From: Microplitis mediator
Lineage: Eukaryota; Arthropoda; Insecta; Hymenoptera; Braconidae
Direction: 5' to 3'
DNA length: 64,000 nucleotides
NCBI RefSeq assembly: GCF_029852145.1
Contig: NC_079975.1
Span: 4,402,001-4,466,000, forward strand
The position numbers and the translations under genes are program-made. Below the pieces are notes generated by a model that ran no database searches, was not told the origin of the DNA, and saw nothing but the letters and a program-made list of their open reading frames with translations. This document shows positions 24,031 to 34,954 of this stretch, piece after piece (position 1 is the first letter of the stretch; each line of letters opens with the position of its first letter).

Positions 24031-25583
24031 TATATATTAACAATCTATGATTTTTTAAACCTTAGATGATTACTATAAAATTTTTTTTTAGTGTATATAT
24101 TAATATATATATATATATGTAAATTATAAATTTGTATTTATATTACTCGACATATTTTTATGTGTGTAACTATTAAACTTATAGCGGCTTAAATTTAGGT
24201 TACACACTTACACCATTACAATATTCAAATTATAATTGACTGAAATATTTAACACTGGTTTAATAATCAACTCTACATTTATAACGTCTTAGTAACTCCT
24301 TTTGTTCGTTAGGAAACTTGGAAGACAATTTATCAAAGATGCTTTTAAGCTATATATACATACATAAGGGATAAAGTACTAAGTCACCGAGTTTTAAAAG
24401 CAAATTTTATAATAATTTTATGCATAAAACCTTTACTATATTTACATAAACAAAAGAATACGTTTTAAATATTTATTACGTTAATGTTCTTCTTCTTATT
24501 ATGAATAATAAAAAACAAAATTATTCCTTTATTTTATTTAAAAACATGATACATTTTATGTCACAAAATATATTTATAAATTACTGACACTAGAAAGTAT
24601 GAATAGACATAATTTATTTATGTATTATATTCAACATTTTTTTAAATAAACATGACATCTATTTCTGTTTTAAAACAGTCTGAGTTCGAAATATTAAATT
24701 TTATTTTCCGAGTGACTGTCATTTTTTAATTGCAAGTGAAAATGACATCAAGTGATTTTTTAAGTGCATTTGCTATGTTTTATGTTACTGGAAAACTAAT
24801 TTAGTATTACCAGCATTAATATATATGTAAAGAGGATTTTTATCGTGATACTCGACGGTGAAATTTAACGGAACAAGTAAATTATTCAAACGAAAAATGT
24901 TAACGTTTGGAACCAGAAATTAACATACGCAACAACGTCATAACTTTTAATATTTTAGTAAAATATGAACTGCAGTAGGTTATTTTTTAACGTATGGTAA
25001 TAGTATTTTATTCGTCTAGTACAAATGAGTATGAGACGAGGTGAGAAGATTGACATTTGAATCGCAGACAAGTATGCCGACACTCACTTTTTACTGGTTG
25101 TATTCAATACAATAGTCCTCTGAAAAAAATGACTCGTAGCATATCTACAGCTAAATGTTACCAGTTTTAAAATTAAAACTGTTGAGATTACTGATTGACT
25201 TTGACAGTTTGATGAAAAGTTTAATCAGATAGTGAGTCAGTGACTGACAGTTGATCTATTTTATGCACAGCTTGTATCTTTGCGCACGGCATAAAATATA
25301 TTTTATGTGCATGCGATATCACTACTCGAGTGATTAGATATATTTTACCATTTATACGAAACATCTGTTTTAAGGTGCCATCTAGAGGCATTTTGCAGAA
25401 TTTTCTGTGAGAGGATTTGCTATATTTTCTGTACTTCGCACATGGATAATGAATAGAACGTTCCTTTTGCACTTCCATGGATTAAAAAAATTTCAAATAA
25501 TTTCATAGGTCGGATGAAATATTTTATTAAATGATTCAGAACTTTGTCTGGGTAATAGTTCATGAAAAAATAATCTGTTTCAT
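24031..25583. other. Gene-free AT-rich region
   Basis: No exon, RNA gene or clear repeat recognised. A minus-strand frame at 25,221-25,478 has no conserved motif or splice support. Confidence 0.5.
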
Positions 25584-25794
25584 TCACTGGAAAAATTTGT
25601 GGAATGAAGGAATTAAATCCGGAGTGAATGCGGATTTATATAAAACCCAAATCACTCTGCTAATAAAATAAATTGCCCCTTTACTCCATATGCGGAGTTT
25701 TTTTTCTAAAACTCTGTAACTCCAAGTCACGAAGTGAATTCGGATTTAAATAAAATCCGTAATCACACCAAATTAATTTCCGATTTTCTATGTA
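25584..25794. mobile_element. MITE with AATCCGGAGTGAAT arms, copy 1
   Basis: Left arm ATTAAATCCGGAGTGAATGC and right arm AAGTGAATTCGGATTTAAAT are inverted. An inner pair, CTCCATATGCGGAG, adds a small hairpin. A second copy of the family lies at 47,489-48,187 in the acyl-CoA oxidase gene. Confidence 0.65.
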
Positions 25795-26486
25795 CCTGAA
25801 GATCGGAACGTTTTTTGCGGAACGAAAATAAAAAAACATAAAAATTAACTGGATCTAGATTTCTCAAATGTTTCGAGTAGGCTCTACACTGTAAAAAGAG
25901 CGGTGTTAAAAATGGACTCATTTTAACTCCACCCGGTGTTAAAATAAAATTACACCGGTGTAAGAGGAGAAATTCACCGGTATTAAAAGTACCGGTGTTA
26001 AATCAAGGTAACCGGTGTAAAAGCGGAGTAAAATCGGTGTAAAAGCGGGGTAAATTGCGTCCGCTTGGAGTATTAACTTTAAAGATTATAAAACACAAAA
26101 AATGTCAGTTCTTTATGAAAATTAATAAAGAATTTTATTTATTAACAAGTATAGTGATCGAGTAAGTAAAAATATTCACAAAGTAAAATATTTTAACACC
26201 GGTAAAGAGTATCTACACCGGCAGCGGCGTTATTTTAATACCGGTCTAGAATATTTACACCGGCGGCGGCGTTATTTTCACACCGCTTTCGGTGTTGAAA
26301 TTTAACACCGCCAATTTTAAGACCTACACCCATTGGACTTACCCCGGTGGTTTTTTACAGTGTAGTATATAAGCCAGAAATTGCAGCTACCTCCAAATAC
26401 CTCTGAAGACTTCCCTAAGCAGTAAAATTTCATAATTTTTTTTATTTTCGTTGCGCGAAAAACGTTCCGATCTCCAGATACATGAT
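25792..26486. mobile_element. Fold-back element interrupted by another MITE
   Basis: Left arm AGATCGGAACGTTTTTTGCG (about 25,800) pairs with CGCGAAAAACGTTCCGATCT (about 26,454), and AACGAAAATAAAAAAA continues the match. The interior is occupied by the separate element at 25,885-26,364. Confidence 0.65.
25885..26364. mobile_element. Nested MITE with ACCGGTGTTAAA units
   Basis: Ends TACACTGTAAAAAG and TTTTTTACAGTGTA are inverted and TA-tipped. The interior repeats CACCGGTGTTAAAA-like units in both orientations (ACCGG is a palindromic focus), with a central unrelated core at about 26,060-26,190. It is the third element here whose interior is built from short palindromic units. Confidence 0.75.
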
Positions 26487-28893
26487 TTTCTAGTATTCTT
26501 TCAAATATATGTTACAAAAAATAGTTTTTACATAAAAAAAATTTTTACTGTCACCCATTTGAAAATTTATTGAAACAGATAAAAATTTTCTTCCTTTTCC
26601 TAAAAATAAATTTTTTTTCTACAATAGTTTCATGTATTCCGGGTAATACTAATAAAATCAGACCGTATTATAATATTTAAATTTTAAAGAAATGATTCAA
26701 TACCAAACCGAGTTTTGTCTTAACATATTTCCAGTGTAAAAAATATCTAAATTAAAATCAAATATTAAATGATCTTAAGTAAATAAAATTTTTTTATGCA
26801 CACATTAATTTCAAGTTTTAAAATTACTCAGCTACAAAATATCATTTAAAAATAATTTATAAAAATCATTAACAAGCCAGGCAGTTATATAATTTACAGT
26901 CCAAATATGCTTTATCCAAAATCTATTTTAAATGTACACTAGCGAAAAGGGAAGTAGTGAATCGGATAGTGATTCTTGATTCAAATCAATTACGATTGAC
27001 TGATTCTATTCAAATGAGAGGATTTCATGTGCTAAACTGTTAGATAGTACTTTAGTTCAATTAATTCAGCAAATAAAATCAAATATCTATTAAAATTTAT
27101 TCCTCTATAAATTTTTTTATAATTTCATCGCATATTAATTTCAGCTCCAAGGGAAAATACATATTTACTGTCTAAATAATTATTATATTTGTTACTGCAG
27201 TTGACCACTCAATTAATTATTTTTTAAGGCAGTCAAATTTTGCACAAGAATGGATAGCGAACAAGCAAATTTTGGTTAAAACAACGGATAGGAAAATTTA
27301 CTTTGCGCAAGTAAAGGGAAAGAAAAAGCTGGAAACAATAGAAATAATATTTTTAAATTGCTAATTTTCCTCGTCCTTTTTTTGAGATTGATTGGCATGA
27401 AAATAAAAATAAATAGGTTGCGCCCGGATTTCCGACGCCCCTGCAGGAGCTCCTGGACGAATGAAACAAACAGAGTAGGGGTTGGAAAATTCAGCAAATG
27501 TGCTGCTGTCTCGCGGTTACAGTGTGTACTAGTCTCGTATAGTTACCCCTTGGCCTAAAACCGCGTAACATCTTGTAAGATATTTATGTCATTTTTTTTA
27601 GTTATTATTATCCTAAATCATCAAAATAATTAACACACTAATAGCTAATTAAATTTTACCCATATCAGTTAGTATTATTTGTTAATTTATGTAACCTGAC
27701 ATCAAATTTATCTTGTTCAACATCTAAAGAACAGAATCCCAGATGTGTTGACAGAGGTAAGAGACCTCTAAATTCAATGTAAAATTATATCATTGATTAC
27801 GTGAATATTTTTATTCAGTTTATTGTCTGCTTTTATTATTATTTTATTTAATCTACTCGCTACTTATTTTTATTACTGTCATTTAATTTGATTGATGCAT
27901 TGCAAAAATATTTTTAACACAAAGTCTCGAGAAAATAAATATTAGAAAAATTTTTGTTAATTGAAATCAAATAATTTATTTATATTTATATTAATAGGTC
28001 AATATTTACGCAAGCGCATTTAGAAAAATTGTGGATTGCTAATTTTTAATCACAACCCGTTTCATGAGTGTGATGGTCAAATATCAATATTTTCGTGTAA
28101 CAAAATAAAATAATAAAGTGACGTAAATTTTTTTTTAGCAAATAAATTTTCATTATTCAAAATTAGTATTTTTTTGACGGTATTTATCTATAGAATTTTT
28201 TTGTAGTACGTAAGTTTTTTTTACAAAAAGTGTTGCTTTTAATTTACAATAGACTATCAGTTTAAATTACTAGGGTAATCTCCAGTAAATGAACTTAATT
28301 TTTAACGAAATCATTTAGATTTTGATCATAGTTACAAAAAAAAATACTTCGTTGCTTCTGATTGACAATTTTTTGCATCCTTTTATAGAAAAATATTAAG
28401 AAATACGACGTTCATTTACTAGCGCGTTTATCTTTTATGAAAATAAAGTGATTTTCCTTTGAAATAAAATTACAATAATCATGAAATTTCGTGATAAATG
28501 TCATTGTTTTATATTTCTGCTGGTTTATTATTGTTTCAATTTAAAAAACTAACATTACAAGTGAATAAATTTGATTACGTGAGTTGTATTTGTTATAGAC
28601 TTGTTCAGCATTAAATGGAAAAAAAACTGTCAAAAAATAACTTTGTTTCGATTTTTCATGCACAGAAAAAATATTGCGTAGTTGAGTTGAATTTAAAACG
28701 ATTCGTGTTAAATGGCCAATATTCTATTGTGTTAACTCGTACAATATTATTTTTAAAATTTTAAATCGATTTACTTTTTAACTAAAAATATCACGGATAA
28801 AAAAAGTTATTTTCGGTTACTTCGAAATTAACCCGAAATTTATGTCATTTTCAACAAAATCTTTTTCCGGTGTACAAATTTTATATTTGTTAA
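26487..28893. other. Gene-free region with one GC-richer patch
   Basis: Mostly AT-rich without recognisable exons. The patch at 27,418-27,560 (CGCCCGGATTTCCGACGCCC, later CTCGCGGTTACAGTGTGTAC) has markedly higher G/C and could be a promoter or untranslated exon. Its frames end quickly and carry no known motif. A repeat copy at 28,270-28,430 matches 20,312-20,525. Confidence 0.45.
28270..28430. repeat. Interspersed repeat, second copy of the 20,312 family
   Basis: Starts AGGGTAATCTCCAGTAAATG and ends TTCATTTACTAGCGCG. The two ends are partially inverted, which suggests a small MITE. Confidence 0.5.
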
Positions 28894-28956
28894 TACACGC
28901 AAAGAATTTCACGATATTTTTTGCATCAAAAATTTACAGAAAAATTACTATAGTCA

Positions 28957-29478
28957 CACGGAAAAAAAAAAAAAACTTTAAAAATTACTATTTGAAATTA
29001 TAATCCGGAACCCGGTTGTCAATATGGAGAATTTTAACATTCAAATAGTAAATTTTATAATACGTGTCGTCAATGTTCTAGTATCAGTTACAATTTTTTA
29101 AACTCAAATAGTAATTTTTCTTACATAGACAATAAATTTTCAAATCTATCCTGTAATTATTCACATTTTAATCATAAATGAAAAAATTACTATTTAGAAT
29201 GATAGCATTTACTGATCACTTTATCATTACATTACATTACACACAAAAAAAAATTCTCGACTGAAGGTAAATATTCTGGATTCAAGAAAATTTTTTTGGA
29301 GACCTAAATTTTCTTAGATAAAGTAGAAATCTCCAACCGAGACGAATTCTCTTGGCTCAAGAAAATCTTGACTTGGTTCCCGAAAACGTTTGTATTCAGA
29401 AATATTTTCTTGACTCAAGATATCTGTTTTTTCTGTGTACTTGTCATTCTCAATTTATATAGTTCATTTTTTTCCGTG
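28957..29478. mobile_element. Nested CACGGAAAAA MITE, copy 1
   Basis: Ends CACGGAAAAAAA and TTTTTTTCCGTG. It is flanked by TAGTCA on both sides (28,951-28,956 and 29,479-29,484), a probable 6-bp target duplication. Its left half is homologous to the copy at 45,687-46,297 over roughly 270 bp (shared GAAATTATAA and ATTTTATAATACGTGTC). It contains a further insertion at 29,240-29,437. Confidence 0.75.
29240..29437. mobile_element. Innermost nested MITE, CACACAAAAA / TTTTTCTGTG ends
   Basis: Flanked by TA (29,238-29,239 and 29,438-29,439). The arms contain repeated CTCAAGAAAAT-type motifs in both orientations. A short relative lies at 60,107-60,197. Removing it restores the homology between the surrounding MITE and its other copy. 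Confidence 0.65.
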
Positions 29479-30504
29479 TAGTCATAGTAACATGAGGACA
29501 GTATGGAATTATTGTACAAATTACTGATACTGTAGAAATTTTTAAAAAACATCGAACAGAATTTACAAGGTGCATTGTAATTTTGACAAAGCAACAGATA
29601 AAATTTATACCAACTGCATAGTAAAATTTATTAGGTTAAATTAGAATATTTAGTATGCAGTTGGTATAAATTTTATCTATTGCTTTGTCAAAATTACAAT
29701 GCACCTTGTAAATTCTGTTCGATGTATTTTTGAAATTTCTACAGTATCGGTAATTTGTACAATAATTCCATACTGTCCTCATGTTACTATGGGTCATATA
29801 ATAATTTTTCTATAAATTTTTGATGCAAAAAATACCGTAAAATTCTCTGCGTGTATGATAATAAGAAATGTAATGATCCCTATGTGCAATATTCTAATCT
29901 CCATTAATTCTTAAACAGGAAATTTAGTACACAAATAAATTATACAATTTTCTGGAGGTTGCGTTTCAGTGAATTTAATGCGTAGCGATGATTTATTTAA
30001 ATTATTTTTTACGATTTATGATCAGTTAAACGATAATTTTTTTAAATTGTTTCGTGAATTAGTATGCGTCTTACAGAACATTTTTTATCATATGTTACTT
30101 GAGGCCATTAGCATACGGTTTATGTTCACATAATCTATTAACACCTACCATTAACCTAATTGCGCAATTTAAAATTTCTAGACGATCATCAAGATTATAT
30201 AAGTTTAATTCAATATTTAAGACCTACCGTGTACTATAACAGAGTAATTAAAAGTATGAAAGTTATTTTAATCCAATTAGAAGACAATTTCTAATGTATC
30301 ATTAAAACAATGAACAAAATTTGTCATTAAAATTAAAAAATAATGGAATTACGTCTAAATTTTTGAAAATATGGACTCAATATTATTATATTTTACTCAT
30401 TCCATATAATAGATTATTTTCAAAAAAAAATTTCGGACAATCAATCAAAATTAATTTAAAGTAAAGTAAAATAATAAAGATCTACAAGGATCAAAAAAAT
30501 GACC

Positions 30505-31331
30505 TACACGGAGAGAAATTTATGGTCACTGTTTCTAGTACGTTTATGAAATATCCCATACCGTTATGGTAATGATTACTTGGAATTATGGGATATAAGC
30601 CCATACTTTCTGGGAAAAGTTCTCATAACTATGGGAACAATTCCCATCATTATGGTAACAGTTCCCATATCGCATGTGAAAGAATTATAGTAATGATTAC
30701 CATAGTGTTATAGTAATCGTTTCCATTATACTATGGTAATGGTATAGTAATGGTTCCTATAATATTAAGGTAATGGTTAGCATATATTATGGTAATGATT
30801 ACCATACATATAGTAATGGTTACCATATATATAGTAATGGTTACCATATATATGGTAATGGTTACTATGTATATGGTAACCATTACTATATGTATGGTAA
30901 TCATTACCATAATATATGGTAACCTTTACTATGTATATGGTAACCATTAATATATGTATGGTAATCATTACCATAATATATGGTAATGGTTACTATGTAT
31001 ATGGTAACCATTACTATATGTATGGTAATCATTACCATAATATATGGTAAGCTTTACTATGTATATGGTAACCATTGCTATATATATGGTAATCATCACC
31101 ATAATATATGCTAACCATTACCATAATATTATAGTAACCACTACCATAATTTTATGGTAACGGCTACCATAATATTATAGTAACGATTACTATGATATTT
31201 TAGTAATGATAACTATAATATATATGGGTGCCGTTCTTATAATGAACATTTAAAAAAAACCAGTTACCATGCATTATGGGAACCATTTCCATAAAATATT
31301 TTAATTGTTACCATAAATTTCTCTCCTTGTA
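30505..31331. mobile_element. MITE carrying a GGTAA-N-TTACC palindromic minisatellite
   Basis: Ends TACACGGAGAGAAATTTATGG and its near-inverse, finishing CTCCTTGTA, resemble those of the element at 11,912. The interior is a long run of units such as ATGGTAACCATTACTATAT and ATGGTAATCATTACCATAAT, each nearly palindromic. A longer unit spanning about 80 bp (TATGTATATGGTAACCATTA...) is repeated several times between 30,860 and 31,090. Confidence 0.8.
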
Positions 31332-32042
31332 CTTAGTCATTGTCATAAGAAATTTATGGTCTCTTAATCCCATAACATTAAAAGTGAACCCAAAATATTG
31401 TCTTTTTGAAAAATAAAAAAAAAATGCATATGAATATGAATGAGTGTAAAGTTTAAACAAAAATTACATGACAATGAAACGAGTGTAAACGTAAGGTTTA
31501 TAGGTGATTCATGTTATTTTTTACGACACGGGTGTAAAAATGGCAATTTGTCAGGGTACAAGGGATATTGGCACGCCGAGTTAAAACACAATGCCAAGCT
31601 CGTATACCTTAGATATATATATATCTAATAAATACATATATATTAGAAAACATCGTAGAAAGTGTATATTGCACAGCGTAATTCCTTAGTATATGTGACA
31701 TAGAAAACAAAGCAATATGGATAAGAGCACTCTTGGCAACTTCGCTAGTCAAGCAATAAAAAAATTCAAATCTCATATATTTTTGACCTAGAAATTTATT
31801 TTTAATATTTATGTTATTGTTCAAATTTCATTACTATTAATCCTCATGTTCTTACTTTGTCTTAAAATATTTTATAGAAACTTCAAAGCTCTATAAAATA
31901 CATTTTTTATTTCAAAATTTCATTTCAAAATTAAATTTTTATTTTTCAAATAACAACTGAAATTTTTCCTTGTCATTTATTATTTAAAAAATCGTAAACA
32001 TTAAGGATTAAAATATAAATTCTTCTTTTTTTTAATCTACAG
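31332..32042. other. AT-rich sequence upstream of the first visible syndecan exon
   Basis: Intronic by position, ending in the pyrimidine-rich acceptor TTTTAATCTACAG at 32,042. Short frames on both strands (31,440-31,628 and 31,609-31,824) have no motif. Confidence 0.6.
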
Positions 32043-34954
32043 AAAGACACAAGTGGAAAAGAACGATCGATAGCAGGAAGTACAACATACAATTCATCCC
32101 CTGACGATCTTTACCTCGACGACCAGGACGCCTTGGAAGGTTCTGGCCGCGGTGGAGGTGAAGTAAGAGACGATTTAGAGGCTTCAGGAAGTGGATTAGG
32201 TCCGGACGACGAGGACGGTGATGGTGAAGCACGTACGTATTGTCATCAATTTCTTTTTAATCTCTTTCCTAATCTAATCTTACATTTATACTCCAATTAC
32301 CAATTAAAGAAACATCTAAAAATACACTTGATCTTAAGATCGAGCAGAGCAGTAAATATTTAACCGCTTAGTTTTATAGAAACGAGAAAAAAAAATAACG
32401 GAAAGAAATATATGAAACTAATGGATGATTAATAAACAGGCAGTAAATATATATATGAAAAAAAAATAAATAAAATTGATAAAAATAAACATATATTCTT
32501 TTTTTATTTCGGGAAATCAAAATAAATAAATCACACTATGTCAGCATTCAATATTTCATATCAATATCTCTCTATCTTTTATGTCCTGTAGGCCTGTATA
32601 CTAACTCACAGTTATCGGAAATTCATTTTGTTGTTTTGTTTTCACATAAAAAAATAAATCTATATATATATAGGTGAAACAAGTTAATATATAGATAGAC
32701 ACTTTGTAAAATCCAATGACGATCAAATATAGGTTTTGATGGACATATTCTCTGGGATATATGTATTTATTATTTGACTACATGATATATTTATATGCGG
32801 GAATATTTGTCTACATTAACGACTTAATAATTATTTCAAAATTTAATTAACGAAAAATAAAATTGTCATTCAGTGATAAACTATTAATATTTTTATCATT
32901 TTTGCACAGTTGTGTTCTCAGTATTTGCTAGAAATTTTATACCGTAGACGATTGACTACTGAGCCGGAGGCGAGGTCAACACAACGAGTTTTTTACGGAA
33001 TTTTACTAGATATATACATTAATTTTTGTAAAAAACTCTAAATTAAATTCCTACAGACGGCAGGCAATAAAAAACGCTTGCAAATATGGGAGGAAAAATT
33101 TTTTCATAAAATGACTCATTGAGTTACTTCGGTATTTTTTTGCGCACTACTATAGTGCATGCAACTAAATAGTATATTGTGTGACAAGAGATGAAACAAA
33201 GCGGTTTTAGACTAGAATGAAGTTGGCTGACATCACTCGCAGTTTGAAGTCGCGTTTCATCCTGAGTTACACACGATATTTTTCATGATGAACTGCATTG
33301 GAACTTATTTTCAGTGTCAGCAGCCAGTCAGAAACAAGTTAATTTTCGACCAATGGTGTCATCAATTATAAAAATGTCATTTGCAATATATAATTGAGCA
33401 GAAACTATAAATACTAGTTATTATTTACACTAATTTTTATACAACAATCACAGTCAGAACTGTGATACGTAAATAAAATTAATGGTCTGAAATTACAATT
33501 GAACAAATAACAAGTATCAGAGTTTAAATTGCGAATGTCTTCAGTCAGCAGACAGAATCATTATTTGTTTGTTCCCCAGGGACGAAACAAGTTTGTTTCT
33601 GCCGGCATTCGCAATTTACGCATTCGCTGAAATTCATCCGCGGCGTGCGACTGAAATTAGTTTGTTTCGACAGGCTGTAGACACCGAAACTTCAAGTTTC
33701 GATGCTGGTATCATTAAAAAATATTTTTTCACCATACCTGCGCCGAAAGTTTAAATTCCTGCCCTGTTTAGTATAAAGGGAAGAAAGTCATTCTTTTCTT
33801 TTATAAGAAAACAAATGATAACAATTAGCGCATGCCTCATTTTTTCCACAAACAGAAGCAAAAATTTTAACTTTTAGATGCAAATCTGGTGAAAAATCAT
33901 ATAGACACCACGAGGGAGAGTAGGAAATCCCCCCGTGTGTTTGCTACCCTCGCCTTTGGCTCGGGTACGCAATTATACACATGGGTCGGAATGTTCTACT
34001 TTCCTTTCTTGATATGAAATATACTATTTTTCACAACTATGGACGTCACAATTCTAAAAAATAGGTATCTTTATTACCAGCTGTGTCACATATTATATTT
34101 TTAGCTGTCGTAACCTCTCAAACCCCAGTTGGTCTAATTTTTCTTCCTTTTTAGCTATCGTCCCTATTGGGCCACTTGCCAAAAATAACAGCATAATTAC
34201 AAATATAAAATATTACATACTAATAATATAAACTATTTTTTCAGGCGTATTATTCCCAGACCATGACAATAGTAATAAGTTAGACAACACACAAAAATCA
34301 GACAAATCAGATCCCACGAAATACTTCGAAGACATACAGAGTCCTAAGCAAATTCCCGAGGTACGTAATTATTTAAATCGATTACCATAAATTACTCAGC
34401 TTGTTTACTGAATGTAATGACAATAATTAAAATTTCAGAAGGATCTCGCACCGCCGAAACCCAAAGAAAGTAATAATAATAATAATAACGACGTGGACGT
34501 TGTTGAACCAGTTGGCGGTGAAGAAGATTCCGATCAAGACGAAGATACCGAAGACACACACGAAGTGTTAATAATGAATCCCAAACACGAAGACCGTACT
34601 AGTTCATTCTTCGCGCAGCCAAATGTGCTTGCCGGTAATTATTGCGCAACACTAATTTAAATTTCATTGTCTCACAATGATTTACATTTTAGCCTTAAGC
34701 TGTAATCTGAATATGTCTAAATTGTAAATTAATTATTACTGATTATGACTATTGTTTTTTTTTATTTTTCAGCTGTAATTGGTGGCGCAGTATTCGGCTT
34801 AGTGTGCGCAATACTAGTCGTTATGTTCATTGTATACAGAATGCGTAAAAAAGACGAGGGTTCATATGCACTAGATGAACCAAGAAGATCACCAGCAGCC
34901 GCGGCGTATCCTAAAGCTGGTGCGCCTCATCACAATCGTGAATTTTACGCTTGA
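32043..34954 (+). CDS. Sdc: Syndecan, C-terminal four exons (5' partial)
   Basis: Single-pass heparan-sulfate proteoglycan at the cell surface. Exons: 32043-32232, 34245-34360, 34439-34634 and 34773-34954, all GT-AG and in phase, giving 227 residues plus TGA. The first exon has acidic glycosaminoglycan attachment sites, DALEGSGRG and LEASGSGLGPDDED. The ectodomain continues acidic and Asn-rich to the juxtamembrane RTSSFFAQPNVLA. The transmembrane helix AVIGGAVFGLVCAILVVMF carries a GxxxG-type motif. The tail has the conserved C1 segment RMRKKDEGSYALDE and ends EFYA, the C2 PDZ-binding motif. These features identify syndecan beyond reasonable doubt. The signal peptide and any upstream ectodomain exons were not found; the first visible exon starts at phase 0 after an acceptor, so at least one exon lies upstream, in or beyond this window. 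Insect syndecan genes commonly have very large 5' introns. Confidence 0.95.
33170..33690 (+). repeat. Interspersed element, copy 1, in a syndecan intron
   Basis: Lies in the intron between the first two visible exons. Runs from TGTGACAAGAGATGAAAC to about the ATTCGCAATTTACGCATTCG segment. The same sequence occurs inverted at 57,142-57,790. Shared blocks include GTCAGCAGCCAGTCAGAAAC-like and AGTATCAGAGTTTAAATTGC-like stretches. A 61-codon frame at 33,569 is part of the repeat. Confidence 0.7.
33830..34035 (+). repeat. Interspersed repeat related to 47,095-47,290
   Basis: Shares AAATCTGGTGAAAAAT, CACCACGA and GGAATGTTCTACTTTCCTTTC-like blocks, in inverted orientation, with the sequence just outside the nested stack in the acyl-CoA oxidase gene. 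Probably an old transposon pair. Confidence 0.5.

Larger units (their letters stand above)
28894..29855. mobile_element. Long fold-back MITE carrying two nested elements
   Basis: Outer arms start TACACGCAAAGAATTTCACG and end with the inverted copy finishing CTCTGCGTGTA. The arms include TTTTTTGCATCAAAAATTTA. An inner pair of about 145 bp (from AACATGAGGACAGTATGGAA at about 29,490) folds around 29,650. The left arm was later split by the element at 28,957-29,478. Confidence 0.8.

Noticed and set aside
33569..33754. 61-codon frame in a syndecan intron
   Set aside because: Lies within the interspersed repeat that also occurs at 57,142-57,790.
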